Counted from the stretch's first letter, positions 43,601-51,823 are shown. The stretch: DNA of 64,000 nt from Gordonia zhenghanii (GCF_021738965.1 NZ_JAKKOQ010000013.1:141539-205538), one strand, 5' to 3'. The notes: generated by a model not told the origin, from the sequence alone. Translations and numbers: made by a program.

Positions 43601-44779
43601 TCAGATCATCGACCGCATCATACCCTGCGGCTCACCGCCGAGCTGAGTCAGCGCGGACGCATGGAAGATCGATCCCGGAACGTGGATCGCGTGCGCGAGT
43701 CCCGCATGCGCGTCACGGAAGAACCGCTGCATCGGGAACTTCCGGTGCAGTGCGCCGCCACCCGAACGCGCGAAGATCTCGTCGACGGCCCGGACCGCCC
43801 GCCACGCAGCCGCGGTCTGGGTTCGGCGTCCGATCGCACGCTCCTCGAAGGTGATCTCCTGACCCGCCTCGGTCTTGTCGTAGAACCGATCGACGGTCTC
43901 GAGCAGCGCTGCGCGAGACGCGGCGATCTCGGCGGCGGATTCGCCGATCGCGTAGAGGACATACGGGTCCTCCTTGATCTTCTGGCCGGTGATTGCGACG
44001 CGGTCCTTCTGCGCGGCGATGTGGCAGGCGAGCGCGCCTTCGGCGATGCCGATGACCGCCGAGGTGATGCCGAGCGGGAACATGCAGCTGAACGGCATGA
44101 GGTAGGTCGAGTCGGTGAGGCCGGCCGCGCGAGGCGCGGTGCCGTCCATGACGTCGTCGGACTTCAGCGTGCGGTAGGCCGGGATGTAGGCGCCGTCGAC
44201 GACGACGTCCTTGGAGCCGGTGCCGCGAAGTCCCACGACATCCCACGAGCCCTGGAGGATCGTGTAGTCCTCACGAGGAAGGATGACGTGCAGGATGTTC
44301 GGCGGCATCACCGGCTTTCCCTTCTCGTCGCCGACGATCGCCCCGAGCACGACCCACTTGCAGTGGTCGGTGCCGGACGAGAACTGCCAGCGGCCCTTCA
44401 GCGTGTAGCCGCCGTCGACGGGCGTCGCGACGCCCATCGGCGCGTACGGCGAGGCGACCCAGGTGTCGGGATCCTCGCCCCAGATCTCGTCCTGGACCTT
44501 GGGATCGGCGAACGCCAGTTCCCACGGGTGGATGCCGACGATGCCGGAGACCCAGCCAGCGGCTCCGTCCATCGCGGCCACGCCCATCACCGTCTCGGCG
44601 AACTCGCGCGGATGCACAGACATTCCGCCGTGCTTCACCGGCTGCAGCATCCGGATCACTCCGGCGTCGCGAAGTCGCTGCGCCGACGAGTCGGGCAGAC
44701 GCATCAATTCGTCGCCCTCGACTCCCGCCGCTCGAATCTCCTCGGCGTGCTCTTCGATGCGCGCGAGCACTTCACCCAT
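43601..44779 (-). CDS. HsaA-like flavin-dependent oxygenase (acyl-CoA dehydrogenase fold)
   Basis: This 392-residue protein has the acyl-CoA dehydrogenase fold of two-component flavin hydroxylases. Its length and blocks, such as GAAGWVSGIVGIHPWELAF, GRWQFSSGTDHCKWVVLGA and the C-terminal SGGGALHRKFPMQRFFRDAHAG, closely resemble HsaA, the 3-HSA hydroxylase of cholesterol catabolism. It would need reduced flavin from a separate reductase. No HsaB-type partner adjoins it, though an FMN reductase gene is about 3.5 kb away. A GAGGAG site precedes the ATG and a near-ideal KstR palindrome lies 20 bases upstream. It may act on a steroid or another phenolic or alicyclic compound. Confidence 0.85.
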   Translation of the reverse strand: MGEVLARIEEHAEEIRAAGVEGDELMRLPDSSAQRLRDAGVIRMLQPVKHGGMSVHPREFAETVMGVAAMDGAAGWVSGIVGIHPWELAFADPKVQDEIWGEDPDTWVASPYAPMGVATPVDGGYTLKGRWQFSSGTDHCKWVVLGAIVGDEKGKPVMPPNILHVILPREDYTILQGSWDVVGLRGTGSKDVVVDGAYIPAYRTLKSDDVMDGTAPRAAGLTDSTYLMPFSCMFPLGITSAVIGIAEGALACHIAAQKDRVAITGQKIKEDPYVLYAIGESAAEIAASRAALLETVDRFYDKTEAGQEITFEERAIGRRTQTAAAWRAVRAVDEIFARSGGGALHRKFPMQRFFRDAHAGLAHAIHVPGSIFHASALTQLGGEPQGMMRSMI

Positions 44780-44798
44780 GACGTAACTCCTCAGGTCG

Positions 44799-44822
44799 TA
44801 AATTAGAACACGTTCTAATTTA
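44799..44822. promoter_or_regulatory. KstR-type operator, perfect long palindrome
   Basis: The core TAGAACACGTTCTA matches TnnAACnnGTTnnA at all eight fixed positions. The dyad extends to 11-base perfect arms around a two-base centre, across 24 bases. It lies 20 bases upstream of the HsaA-like start, where a bound repressor would block transcription. Confidence 0.8.
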
Positions 44823-44923
44823 GCGCCTCGGAGCGTTCGAGGCCAGAAGACGGCGACATTCGACCACGATCGGGGTTGAGGTAGTCCGCGATATAACGAG
44901 GGCGATGTGCGTCCTCGGACGCC

Positions 44924-46036
44924 TCACAACGTGCCGAACTCCTCCTCCACCCGCGCGCGACCCATATCCGGGTCGGAACCGAGAACATACGTCGGCTCGG
45001 TGTGCGCCACAGAGGTTCCACCTGCGACCCGCCGCCGCGCCGCCGCGAATTCGGGAGCCTCGCCCATGCTCGCGTGCAGTCCGTTGATCGCCGTCCACAC
45101 CGCGGTGCGACGCGCGCGCCGCTCCACCGGGTTCGGCGGTTGGTACATCACGAGCCGCGCCGCCCAGGGCGGCATCGTGTCGCGGATCGCCCAGTCGACA
45201 GCCGCCTCCGCCGGGTTCGTGAGATTGACCCCGGTCGCCACCGCACTGCCGTACGTCAGCCCCAGTTTCGGCAAATACTCCTTCAGACAGTCAAGGACCT
45301 CCGCCTTCGACGCCGGGAGGTCCGTTCCGCCGAGCGCGTGACCGATGCGCACGAACTCGGCGTAGTACTCGTCGAGATCGGAGCCGCGCAGAGGTCTCGG
45401 GTGGTAGATCTCGTGCGCGGTCGCTATCCCCCAGACGACGGTCGCGTAGTTCCACCGCAGCCAGTCCGGATCGTCGGCGTCGTAGGCGAGACCGTCCGGA
45501 CGCACCCCCTTGATCGTGTGGTGCATCGATCGCACGGTTCGCGCGAGCCGCTCGGCGGTCTCCGTGGACCCGTAAGCCGCGCCGACGAAGAACGCCAGCG
45601 AATGCCCGAGTCGCACCATCGCGCCCTCGGGGTCGATCCGGGCGACGAGGCCGCTGTCCGAGCGCTCCACGAGACGCGAGTGGTGCATCCCCATCCAGTA
45701 GATACTCGGATCGAGTCGTTCGAGGTACGACGCGCACTGCAGTCCGAAGATGAGCGCCGGGGTATGCGAGTGGACGTACCAGGTCCGGCTGTCCGGCCCG
45801 AACCATCCGGGATCACCGACAGGTGCCTCGAACTCCATGCCCCGGAAGAACTTCGACTTCACACTCTCGGCGAACTTCGCGTTGAGCCAGTCACCCACGT
45901 ACTGGTGCGGCCACTGCACCGGCAGCTCCGCCACCGCGGACACCCCCGGCACTGCGGATAAGCCCGGCACTGGCGGCAACCCCGATGCAGGCAACAGCTT
46001 GGACGGAAGTCGTGGCAACGACAGGGAGAGCATCAT
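44924..46036 (-). CDS. Oxygenase MpaB family protein (DUF2236)
   Basis: This 370-residue protein belongs to the DUF2236 family, typified by heme-binding latex-clearing protein and the MpaB' side-chain cleavage enzyme. Visible features are GMEFEAPVGDPGWFGPDSRTWYVHSH, a histidine pair in VRSMHHTIKGVRPDG, and YDADDPDWLRWNYATVVWG. The N-terminal 38 residues are rich in proline and leucine and may be a poorly defined signal or linker. Strong GAGGAG precedes the tandem ATG codons. It diverges from a TetR gene across a palindrome. A role in oxidative cleavage of a terpenoid- or steroid-type side chain is plausible but inferred. Confidence 0.85.
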   Translation of the reverse strand: MMLSLSLPRLPSKLLPASGLPPVPGLSAVPGVSAVAELPVQWPHQYVGDWLNAKFAESVKSKFFRGMEFEAPVGDPGWFGPDSRTWYVHSHTPALIFGLQCASYLERLDPSIYWMGMHHSRLVERSDSGLVARIDPEGAMVRLGHSLAFFVGAAYGSTETAERLARTVRSMHHTIKGVRPDGLAYDADDPDWLRWNYATVVWGIATAHEIYHPRPLRGSDLDEYYAEFVRIGHALGGTDLPASKAEVLDCLKEYLPKLGLTYGSAVATGVNLTNPAEAAVDWAIRDTMPPWAARLVMYQPPNPVERRARRTAVWTAINGLHASMGEAPEFAAARRRVAGGTSVAHTEPTYVLGSDPDMGRARVEEEFGTL

Positions 46037-46059
46037 CAGCTCCTCGAGTATTCGATGAC

Positions 46060-46072
46060 AACCAATTTGGTT
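46060..46072. promoter_or_regulatory. TetR operator candidate between the MpaB-like and tetR genes
   Basis: AACCAATTTGGTT is a perfect 6-1-6 palindrome, 24 bases upstream of the MpaB-like start, in an AT-rich divergent region. It is probably bound by the adjacent TetR-family regulator. Confidence 0.6.
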
Positions 46073-46143
46073 ACGGTCGTATCCAGAATAGCGTTTGGGT
46101 TACACCCGTGACCAGGAATTGGCTGCAGACGTATGCTCGAACG

Positions 46144-46734
46144 GTGTCGAGTCCAACAAGATGGGCGGGCGTCCCCCTCGCGGACCGCCGTTCCGAACGT
46201 AGATCCAAGCTGATCGACGCGGCCTTCGACATCTTCGGCACTGGCGGTGAATCCGCACTGTCCGTCCGATCCGTATGCCGCGCATGCGAATTCAACACTC
46301 GGTACTTCTATGAGAGCTTCACCGACATCGACGGGTTGCTCGGAGCCGTCTATGACGCGACGGCACTCGCACTGGGTGAGGCGATCGCACGGGACGTCGA
46401 CGGATCCGCCGCCTCGGTCCGTGCGCGAACCCGCGCGGGCATCGTCGCGGTCCTGCATTTCAGCTCGGTCGACCCGCGGCGGGGTCGAGTCCTGTTCACC
46501 GAGGCCCAAGCGAACGCCGTGCTCGCCCGACGACGCGAGGAGACGCAGCAACTCCTCCACGAGATGACCCTCACCGAGACGCTCGCGCACGACACGGACC
46601 CGATGGTCGGCCGGGTCCGCGCGGTCATGTTCACGGGCGCGATGGCGGCCCTGGTCCAGCAGTGGTTGCGCGGCGACCTCGGCGACGACATCGAGGCCGT
46701 CGCCGACCATGCGGTCACGATGCTGACTCGCTGA
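46144..46734 (+). CDS. TetR-family transcriptional regulator
   Basis: This 196-residue regulator has an N-terminal helix-turn-helix, seen in SALSVRSVCRACEFNTRYFYESFTDIDGLLGAVYDAT (about 37-73), with a helical effector domain beyond. It diverges from the MpaB-like gene and most likely represses it through the palindrome at 46060-46072. The GTG at 46144 is chosen; an in-frame GTG at 46108 would add 12 residues, and no ribosome binding site favours either clearly. The ligand is unknown. Confidence 0.85.
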   Translation: MSSPTRWAGVPLADRRSERRSKLIDAAFDIFGTGGESALSVRSVCRACEFNTRYFYESFTDIDGLLGAVYDATALALGEAIARDVDGSAASVRARTRAGIVAVLHFSSVDPRRGRVLFTEAQANAVLARRREETQQLLHEMTLTETLAHDTDPMVGRVRAVMFTGAMAALVQQWLRGDLGDDIEAVADHAVTMLTR

Positions 46735-46808
46735 GCGTCCACACCAGGCCACTGTGCACTGCGGAATTTCATTCGCCAGATCGAGTGGCACACGGGAGAA
46801 TGTCAGCC

Positions 46809-47249
46809 ATGGACGATCTGATCATCTCGCCGGGCCCCGGTGCGCCACGTGGCCTCCGCGTGCCTGCGGCCGAGCTGATCGAACAGTTCTCGCGGTCCTC
46901 GGGCCCGGGCGGCCAGGGCGTCAACACCACCGATTCCCGCGTCCAACTGAGCCTCGATCTCGCGACCACGACGGCACTCGACGATGCGCAGCGCTCTCGA
47001 GCACTGCGGGGTCTCGCGGCCCGGCTCGACGGGTCCGTCCTCATGATCGCCGCGTCGGAGGAACGCGCTCAACGACGCAATCGCGTCGCTGCGCGCAGGC
47101 GACTGGCCGACGCGCTGCGGGACGCAGTCGCCCCACCGGTCCCCCGACGGCCGACGCGGCCGACGAAGGGTTCTCAGCGTCGACGGCTCGACGCCAAGAC
47201 TCAACGCGGAGCGATCAAGGCGAACCGTCGAAAGCCGGTCGCCGAGTAG
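46809..47249 (+). CDS. arfB: Ribosome-rescue peptidyl-tRNA hydrolase ArfB/YaeJ
   Basis: This 146-residue protein hydrolyses peptidyl-tRNA on ribosomes stalled without a stop codon. The catalytic GGQ is at 34-36 in SGPGGQGVNTTDSRVQL, and the C-terminal tail is highly basic (RPTKGSQRRRLDAKTQRGAIKANRRKP), as needed to enter the empty mRNA channel. The length matches the family. The ATG at 46809 has GGGAGA nine bases upstream; an in-frame ATG at 46800 is too close to it. It converges with the GH43-like gene. Confidence 0.92.
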   Translation: MDDLIISPGPGAPRGLRVPAAELIEQFSRSSGPGGQGVNTTDSRVQLSLDLATTTALDDAQRSRALRGLAARLDGSVLMIAASEERAQRRNRVAARRRLADALRDAVAPPVPRRPTRPTKGSQRRRLDAKTQRGAIKANRRKPVAE

Positions 47250-47284
47250 GAACTTGTGCGTCGAACGACTGGTCGCCAGCCCCG

Positions 47285-48136
47285 TCAGGCAGGCTCTCGC
47301 AGCACACCGACGTGCCGCGCCTTGCCGGACAACTCGGGAAGCTCCTTCGTCGCCGACCACGTCTTCATTCCGTCGCTGCTGTCGGAGTACAGATACTTCC
47401 CCTCGTCGTAGGCGTCGAGGTACAACCGCCACGTTCCGTCCGGCAGTTGAGTGACGGCCGGGCCTTCGACCTTCGAGCCCCAATCCCCCGGCGCGACAAA
47501 CGAATACGGTCCGCCCGGCGACGATGACACCGCGTGCTGAACGACCTTCTTGGTCTCGTTCTTCGTGAACGCGTGGTACGTCGAGCCGACTTTGACCACC
47601 GTCGTATCGATGTGGTCGGCTCCGATTCCCGCGAGCGGAACGGGTAGGCCCCACAGGCTCAGCGACGAGTCGAGTGCGGTCATCACGTACGGCACGAACC
47701 CGCCCCCGGTCGACAGCGACAGGATCACGTGGACCCGCCCGCCGTCGACGAACCATTCGGGCGCCCACGCCTTCGTGACGAACGGCGACAGCGACGGCCC
47801 GCCCTTGAACCCGGCCGACCCGGTGATTCCGAACGGAAGGGCAGGCCCCTTCCCGTCCCCGGTCCCCGGCAGGAACGCGCAGCACAGGGGAACGGGCCAG
47901 TTGCCCAACTGCTGCCAATGGACCCGGTCGGAACTCTTGGCGAATCCGATGTTCGCGCCGTCGGCGGTCGTGTACGTGACGTAGTAGTCGCCGTCGGTGT
48001 GCCGCATGATGCTCGGATCCCGGACATACCCCGACGACGGCCGATATGCGGCCTGTTTGACCGATCCGAATTCGGTGCCGTCGCTCGATTCGTAGACGTC
48101 CATATCGCGAGCACTGTCGTTGCTGAACCCGACCAT
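47285..48136 (-). CDS. GH43-like five-bladed beta-propeller glycosidase, possibly N-terminally truncated
   Basis: This product of about 283 residues resembles glycoside hydrolase family 43/62-type propellers: YVRDPSIMRHTDGDYYVTYT, a mid-region KAWAPEWFVDGGRVHVILS, and VEGPAVTQLPDGTWRLYLDAY. Enzymes of this fold usually carry an N-terminal signal peptide, but none is present. The in-frame upstream sequence QWRYTMVGFSNDS runs only a few codons back to a TTG at 48154 before a stop codon, and there is no good ribosome binding site. A long hairpin lies directly upstream. The gene may therefore be 5'-truncated or mis-started. Function is a carbohydrate-binding or hydrolysing role, at moderate confidence. 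Confidence 0.6.
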   Translation of the reverse strand: MVGFSNDSARDMDVYESSDGTEFGSVKQAAYRPSSGYVRDPSIMRHTDGDYYVTYTTADGANIGFAKSSDRVHWQQLGNWPVPLCCAFLPGTGDGKGPALPFGITGSAGFKGGPSLSPFVTKAWAPEWFVDGGRVHVILSLSTGGGFVPYVMTALDSSLSLWGLPVPLAGIGADHIDTTVVKVGSTYHAFTKNETKKVVQHAVSSSPGGPYSFVAPGDWGSKVEGPAVTQLPDGTWRLYLDAYDEGKYLYSDSSDGMKTWSATKELPELSGKARHVGVLREPA

Positions 48137-48161
48137 CGTGTAGCGCCACTGCAAATCCTCG

Positions 48162-48206
48162 TACTACGAGCCGTGTGACCACATGCTGGTCACACGACTC
48201 GTAGTA
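48162..48206. repeat. 19-bp inverted repeat (strong hairpin) between FMN reductase and GH43-like genes
   Basis: TACTACGAGCCGTGTGACC and GGTCACACGACTCGTAGTA pair over 19 positions with one C:A mismatch and a seven-base loop. It lies 20 bases beyond the FMN reductase stop, consistent with a terminator for that gene, and directly upstream of the GH43-like ORF. Confidence 0.7.
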
Positions 48207-48226
48207 AGCGTGGCTGCCGCGCCGAG

Positions 48227-48778
48227 TCAGGCCTGCGCTTTCCGCGCCAACCCTTCGAGCTGATCGAGCAACGTGTCGACTTCACTGTCGTGTCGGTCGG
48301 CCGGGGTGAACGCGCCGTCGTCCCAGTGGTTGAACATGTTGAAGTTGACCTCGGCCCGCGCGACCGGCATGGAGAAGTTGACGACGATCTGCCGCCACTG
48401 CTCGATCGCTCTGACACCGCCGACCGATCCGTGGCCGACGAACGCGACCGGCTTCCCGACCCACTCGACGCCGAGAGAGTCGACGGCGTTCTTGAAGCCG
48501 CCCGGCACACCGTGGTTGTACTCCGGCGTGACGAAGACGAAGGCGTCGAAGCCGTCGATCGTCTCTGACCACTTCTGGACCTTCGGGTCGTCATAGCTCT
48601 TGTTCGCGACCATCGGATGAACCGGGCTGGTGAGCAACGGGACGTCGAAGTCAGCGAGTTCGACCAGCTCGTAGCTCGCTTCGCCGGTACGCGCGGCGGC
48701 CACACGGTGAATGTAGGCGGCGACCGAACTGGTGGCGCGACCGTTGCGAAGCGAACCGCTGATGATGCCGATCTTCAT
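48227..48778 (-). CDS. NADPH-dependent FMN reductase
   Basis: This 183-residue flavodoxin-fold protein has GSLRNGRATSSVAAYI at 8-23 for phosphate binding and TPEYNHGVPGGFKNAVD, the signature of the NADPH-dependent FMN reductase/azoreductase-like family. It transfers electrons from NADPH to flavin or quinone. An AGGAG site precedes the ATG. It could supply reduced flavin to the HsaA-like oxygenase about 3.5 kb away, though no operon link exists. Confidence 0.9.
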   Translation of the reverse strand: MKIGIISGSLRNGRATSSVAAYIHRVAAARTGEASYELVELADFDVPLLTSPVHPMVANKSYDDPKVQKWSETIDGFDAFVFVTPEYNHGVPGGFKNAVDSLGVEWVGKPVAFVGHGSVGGVRAIEQWRQIVVNFSMPVARAEVNFNMFNHWDDGAFTPADRHDSEVDTLLDQLEGLARKAQA

Positions 48779-49007
48779 TCTGATGTGCTCCTGTCGAGGT
48801 CATTACGAGACTGCCCCTGCCAACCTATCGACCACTGCGCAGGTTCGCACCCGGGCCGCTTCCGAAGAGACCCCGTGGGAGGAGACGTGCGCTCGGTCGG
48901 GTTCACCCATCCTCCTGACAGTCGAACTCCTACCGGACGAATACTGACCTGTAGGGCTCGTACGGTCGGATCACGCACCACCACCGACGAGCTCAAGGAG
49001 AAATCCC

Positions 49008-49391
49008 ATGCAACTGGCAGCCACCCGAATCTTCACCGACGACGTAGACGCACTGGTCACCTTCTACGAGAAGGCCACCGGGCTCGAAGCCACCCGCCTA
49101 CACCCCATGTTCGCCGAATTACGCACTCCGACGGGGAATCTCGCTGTCGCATCCTCCGCGACCATTCCCGCGGTCGGCGACGGCGTCGCCGAAGCCGGTC
49201 GCAACCGCAGCGTCGTCCTGGACTTCCTCGTCGACGACGTCGATGCAACCCACCGAGCACTCCAAGGCGTGGTCGAGGTCTTCGTCAACGAGCCGACGGA
49301 CATGCCGTGGGGCAACCGTTCACTCCTCGTCCGGGACCCGGACGGAAACCTGATCAACTTCTTCACGCCGATCGATGCGGCCGCGCAGTAA
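49008..49391 (+). CDS. VOC (glyoxalase/bleomycin-resistance fold) family protein
   Basis: This 127-residue protein has two beta-alpha-beta-beta-beta units typical of the vicinal-oxygen-chelate fold. The first begins ATRIFTDDVDALVTFYEKATG and the second VLDFLVDDVDATHRALQG, ending in SLLVRDPDGNLINFF. Glyoxalase-type metal ligands are not all evident, so it may bind rather than catalyse. AAGGAGAA lies eight bases before the ATG. The specific role is unknown. Confidence 0.88.
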   Translation: MQLAATRIFTDDVDALVTFYEKATGLEATRLHPMFAELRTPTGNLAVASSATIPAVGDGVAEAGRNRSVVLDFLVDDVDATHRALQGVVEVFVNEPTDMPWGNRSLLVRDPDGNLINFFTPIDAAAQ

Positions 49392-49410
49392 CCCCGGCGC
49401 TCACGCGGCG

Positions 49411-49800
49411 TCAGCGCGAACGCACGACGCGAGGTCCCACGGTGCGCGCTCCCAGGGCGACGACTCGTGACCGCAGGCCTCGATCCGCAGTCACCACAAC
49501 CGCCGCCTCTCCACGCGCGGCGAGTTGCTCGACGACGTCGACGATCATGTCGTCGCCGCTACCCGGCGCATCCACCACTCGCACCGTCTCAGAGGACTCG
49601 GCGCCCCGCGCGCGCCCTTCGACGACGAGCACCACCGGCGGAGTCACGTCCAACTGGAGGGCCCGGCGGAGTTCGTCGGGTGTGATGGACTCACGCAGTC
49701 GCCTCGTCGCCCCCGCCCGATCGCGCCACCAGCCGTCTGGGACGCTTCCGACGCAGTTGGCTGCGTCTACCACCACGGTCACACGCTCAGAATCCGTCAT
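49411..49800 (-). CDS. NYN/PIN-like domain protein
   Basis: This 129-residue protein has the NYN/PIN-fold pattern: VVVDAANCVGS near the N-terminus, GSGDDMIVDVVEQLA in the middle and VVTADRGLRSRVVALGA near the C-terminus. The clustered aspartates (in VDAAN, GSGDD and TADRG) could bind metal for ribonuclease activity. The family is often annotated as NTP pyrophosphohydrolase-like in mycobacteria without proof. It converges with the VOC gene. Confidence 0.8.
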   Translation of the reverse strand: MTDSERVTVVVDAANCVGSVPDGWWRDRAGATRRLRESITPDELRRALQLDVTPPVVLVVEGRARGAESSETVRVVDAPGSGDDMIVDVVEQLAARGEAAVVVTADRGLRSRVVALGARTVGPRVVRSR

Positions 49801-49875
49801 CGCTGTTCACCCTGCCATGCGGGCAGTGTCCCGCGATCGTGGGCTGTGAGGCGGTGTCCCTCCTCGCTCCGCGAG

Positions 49876-50646
49876 TCAGCTGATTCCGATGGTCTGGCCG
49901 CCGTCGACGACCAGAGCGTGACCGACAGCGAATCCGCCGAGATCAGACGACAGCCAGAGCACGGCCGAGGCGATCTCCTCTGTAGTGCCCATGCGGCCGA
50001 TGGGCTCCTGTGCGATGACCCGCGCGCGACCTTCCGGCGTACCGCCAGAGAAGCGGTCCATCATCGGGGTCTCGATGATGCCCGGGCAGATCGCGTTGAT
50101 CTGGATTCCCTGCGCTGCGTAGTCCAGCGCAGCCGACTTGGCCATGCCGAGGATCCCGTGCTTGGCGGCGGCATAGGCGGCTTGGCCTTTGATGCCGACC
50201 ACCCCGGCACCGGAGGAGATGTTGACGATCGACCCGCCGCGCTCCCCCATGGCGAGGACCTCGTACTTCATGGAGAGGAACACTCCGCGCAGGTCGACGG
50301 CCATGAGCCGGTCGAACTCGTCCTCACTGGTCTCGGCCAACGGCGTCGGAGGCTGCTCGATGCCTGCATTGTTGACGGCGATGTCGATCGGGCCGAGTGT
50401 GTCGCCGGCCGCCGTCACCGCATCCTCGATGCTGCGGCCGTCGGTGACGTCGCAGAGCGCGACGAACGCCCGCCGCCCGTAGGCCTCGACGAGTCGCGCG
50501 GTCTCCCGCAGCGGCTCATCGGTCGTGTCGGTGACCGCGACGTCGGCGCCGGCGGCAGCGAACGCCTCGGCGGTCGCGCGACCGATACCGCTTCCGGCGC
50601 CGGTGATGAACACGACCTTGTCGGTGAAGTCGAAGGTGATGGGCAT
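49876..50646 (-). CDS. Short-chain dehydrogenase/reductase (SDR)
   Basis: This 256-residue classical SDR has cofactor motif TGAGSGIG around 15-22, NNAG near 90, catalytic serine in NISSGAG, and YAAAK. D39 after the second strand suggests NAD(H). The ATG at 50646 has an AAGGAG site. It diverges from an MmyB-type regulator gene, an arrangement seen repeatedly in actinobacteria in which the regulator controls the SDR. Substrate unknown. Confidence 0.92.
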   Translation of the reverse strand: MPITFDFTDKVVFITGAGSGIGRATAEAFAAAGADVAVTDTTDEPLRETARLVEAYGRRAFVALCDVTDGRSIEDAVTAAGDTLGPIDIAVNNAGIEQPPTPLAETSEDEFDRLMAVDLRGVFLSMKYEVLAMGERGGSIVNISSGAGVVGIKGQAAYAAAKHGILGMAKSAALDYAAQGIQINAICPGIIETPMMDRFSGGTPEGRARVIAQEPIGRMGTTEEIASAVLWLSSDLGGFAVGHALVVDGGQTIGIS

Positions 50647-50796
50647 GGTGCTCCTTCTCGTGTTTCGGTCCATGGTGATTGATCACCGTTGCTCGAAGAC
50701 CACGACACCACGACTCGCGCACATGTGGGAGTCCTGCTCCATGGGGGTACCGCGAGAGACTCCCTCGCCCGCTGCCCGCTGATCTACGTTGAAGGC

Positions 50797-51699
50797 ATGG
50801 ACAATCGTTCTGAGGTGCGCGAGTACCTCATCTCCAGGCGCGCTCGGATGACCCCCGAGCAGGTCGGCCTGCCCGCGGGGACGACGAGCCGCCGCGTCAA
50901 AGGATTGCGTCGCAGCGAGGTCGCGGCCCTCGCAGGGGTGAGCGTCGAGTACTACACCAAGATCGAGCGCGGCGCGATCAGCGGCGCGTCCCCCGAGATC
51001 CTCGACGCCATCGCGAAGGCACTGCGCCTAGACGACGCCGAGCGGGCGCATCTGTTCGATCTGGCGCACGCCGCCAGCCCGGTCGCGCGACCGCCCCGAC
51101 GCCGCAGTCCCAAGAGTTGGACTCCGCATTCGAGTTTGCAGTGGACGCTGGACGCGGTCACCTCAGGGCCCGCGTTCGTGCGCAACGGTCGGATGGACTT
51201 GCTCGCTGCGAATCCGCTGGCACGAGCTTTCTACCAGGACGTCTACGACATGCCCGGGCAGCCGCCGAACATCGCGCGATTCACCTTCCTCGACGAACGC
51301 TCGCCTGAGTTCTATCCCGACTGGGACATGTTCGCCGAGGTCACCGTAGCGATTCTGCGCACCGAGGCCGGGCGCGATCCACACAACAAAGAACTGCACG
51401 ACCTGATCGGCGAACTGTCCACGCGCAGCGACGAGTTCCGCCGACTCTGGGGTTCGCACGATGTCCGCCACCACGGCACCGGCGTGAAGACCTTCCATCA
51501 CTCGGTGGTCGGCGAGCTGACGCTGGCTTACGAGGGAATGCAACTCGAAGCCGAGCCCGGCCTCACGCTGACGATCTACACGGCCGAGCCTGGATCTGCG
51601 TCCGCGGAGCGGATGCAGTTGCTGGCTTCGTGGGCGGCGAGCGAGGAGCGCGCAGCGGCAACAGCCGACGAGGTCAGCGATCGTCGGACTCAGCAGTGA
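50797..51699 (+). CDS. XRE-family regulator with MmyB-like ligand-binding domain
   Basis: This 300-residue regulator begins with an XRE helix-turn-helix (about 5-85), in VKGLRRSEVAALAGVSVEYYTKIERGAISGASPEILDAIAKAL. It is followed by an MmyB-like PAS/ligand domain (about 110-280) with GPAFVRNGRMDLLAANPLARAFY and RLWGSHDVRHHGTGVKTFHH. Members are proposed to sense fatty acyl or similar ligands and control adjacent SDR genes. It diverges from such an SDR with a 150-base gap. The start follows a GAAGG site closely. Confidence 0.9.
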   Translation: MDNRSEVREYLISRRARMTPEQVGLPAGTTSRRVKGLRRSEVAALAGVSVEYYTKIERGAISGASPEILDAIAKALRLDDAERAHLFDLAHAASPVARPPRRRSPKSWTPHSSLQWTLDAVTSGPAFVRNGRMDLLAANPLARAFYQDVYDMPGQPPNIARFTFLDERSPEFYPDWDMFAEVTVAILRTEAGRDPHNKELHDLIGELSTRSDEFRRLWGSHDVRHHGTGVKTFHHSVVGELTLAYEGMQLEAEPGLTLTIYTAEPGSASAERMQLLASWAASEERAAATADEVSDRRTQQ

Positions 51700-51823
51700 T
51701 CCGTCTTCACCAACCGTGTACGGCCGCAGGACCCCGGGCATCCACTGCGAAGCGCATTCGTCCTCGCCGCGGAGTAGGCGGCAACGCCTGGCGCGTGTAT
51801 GTCTCCTTACGCTGACCGACGCC

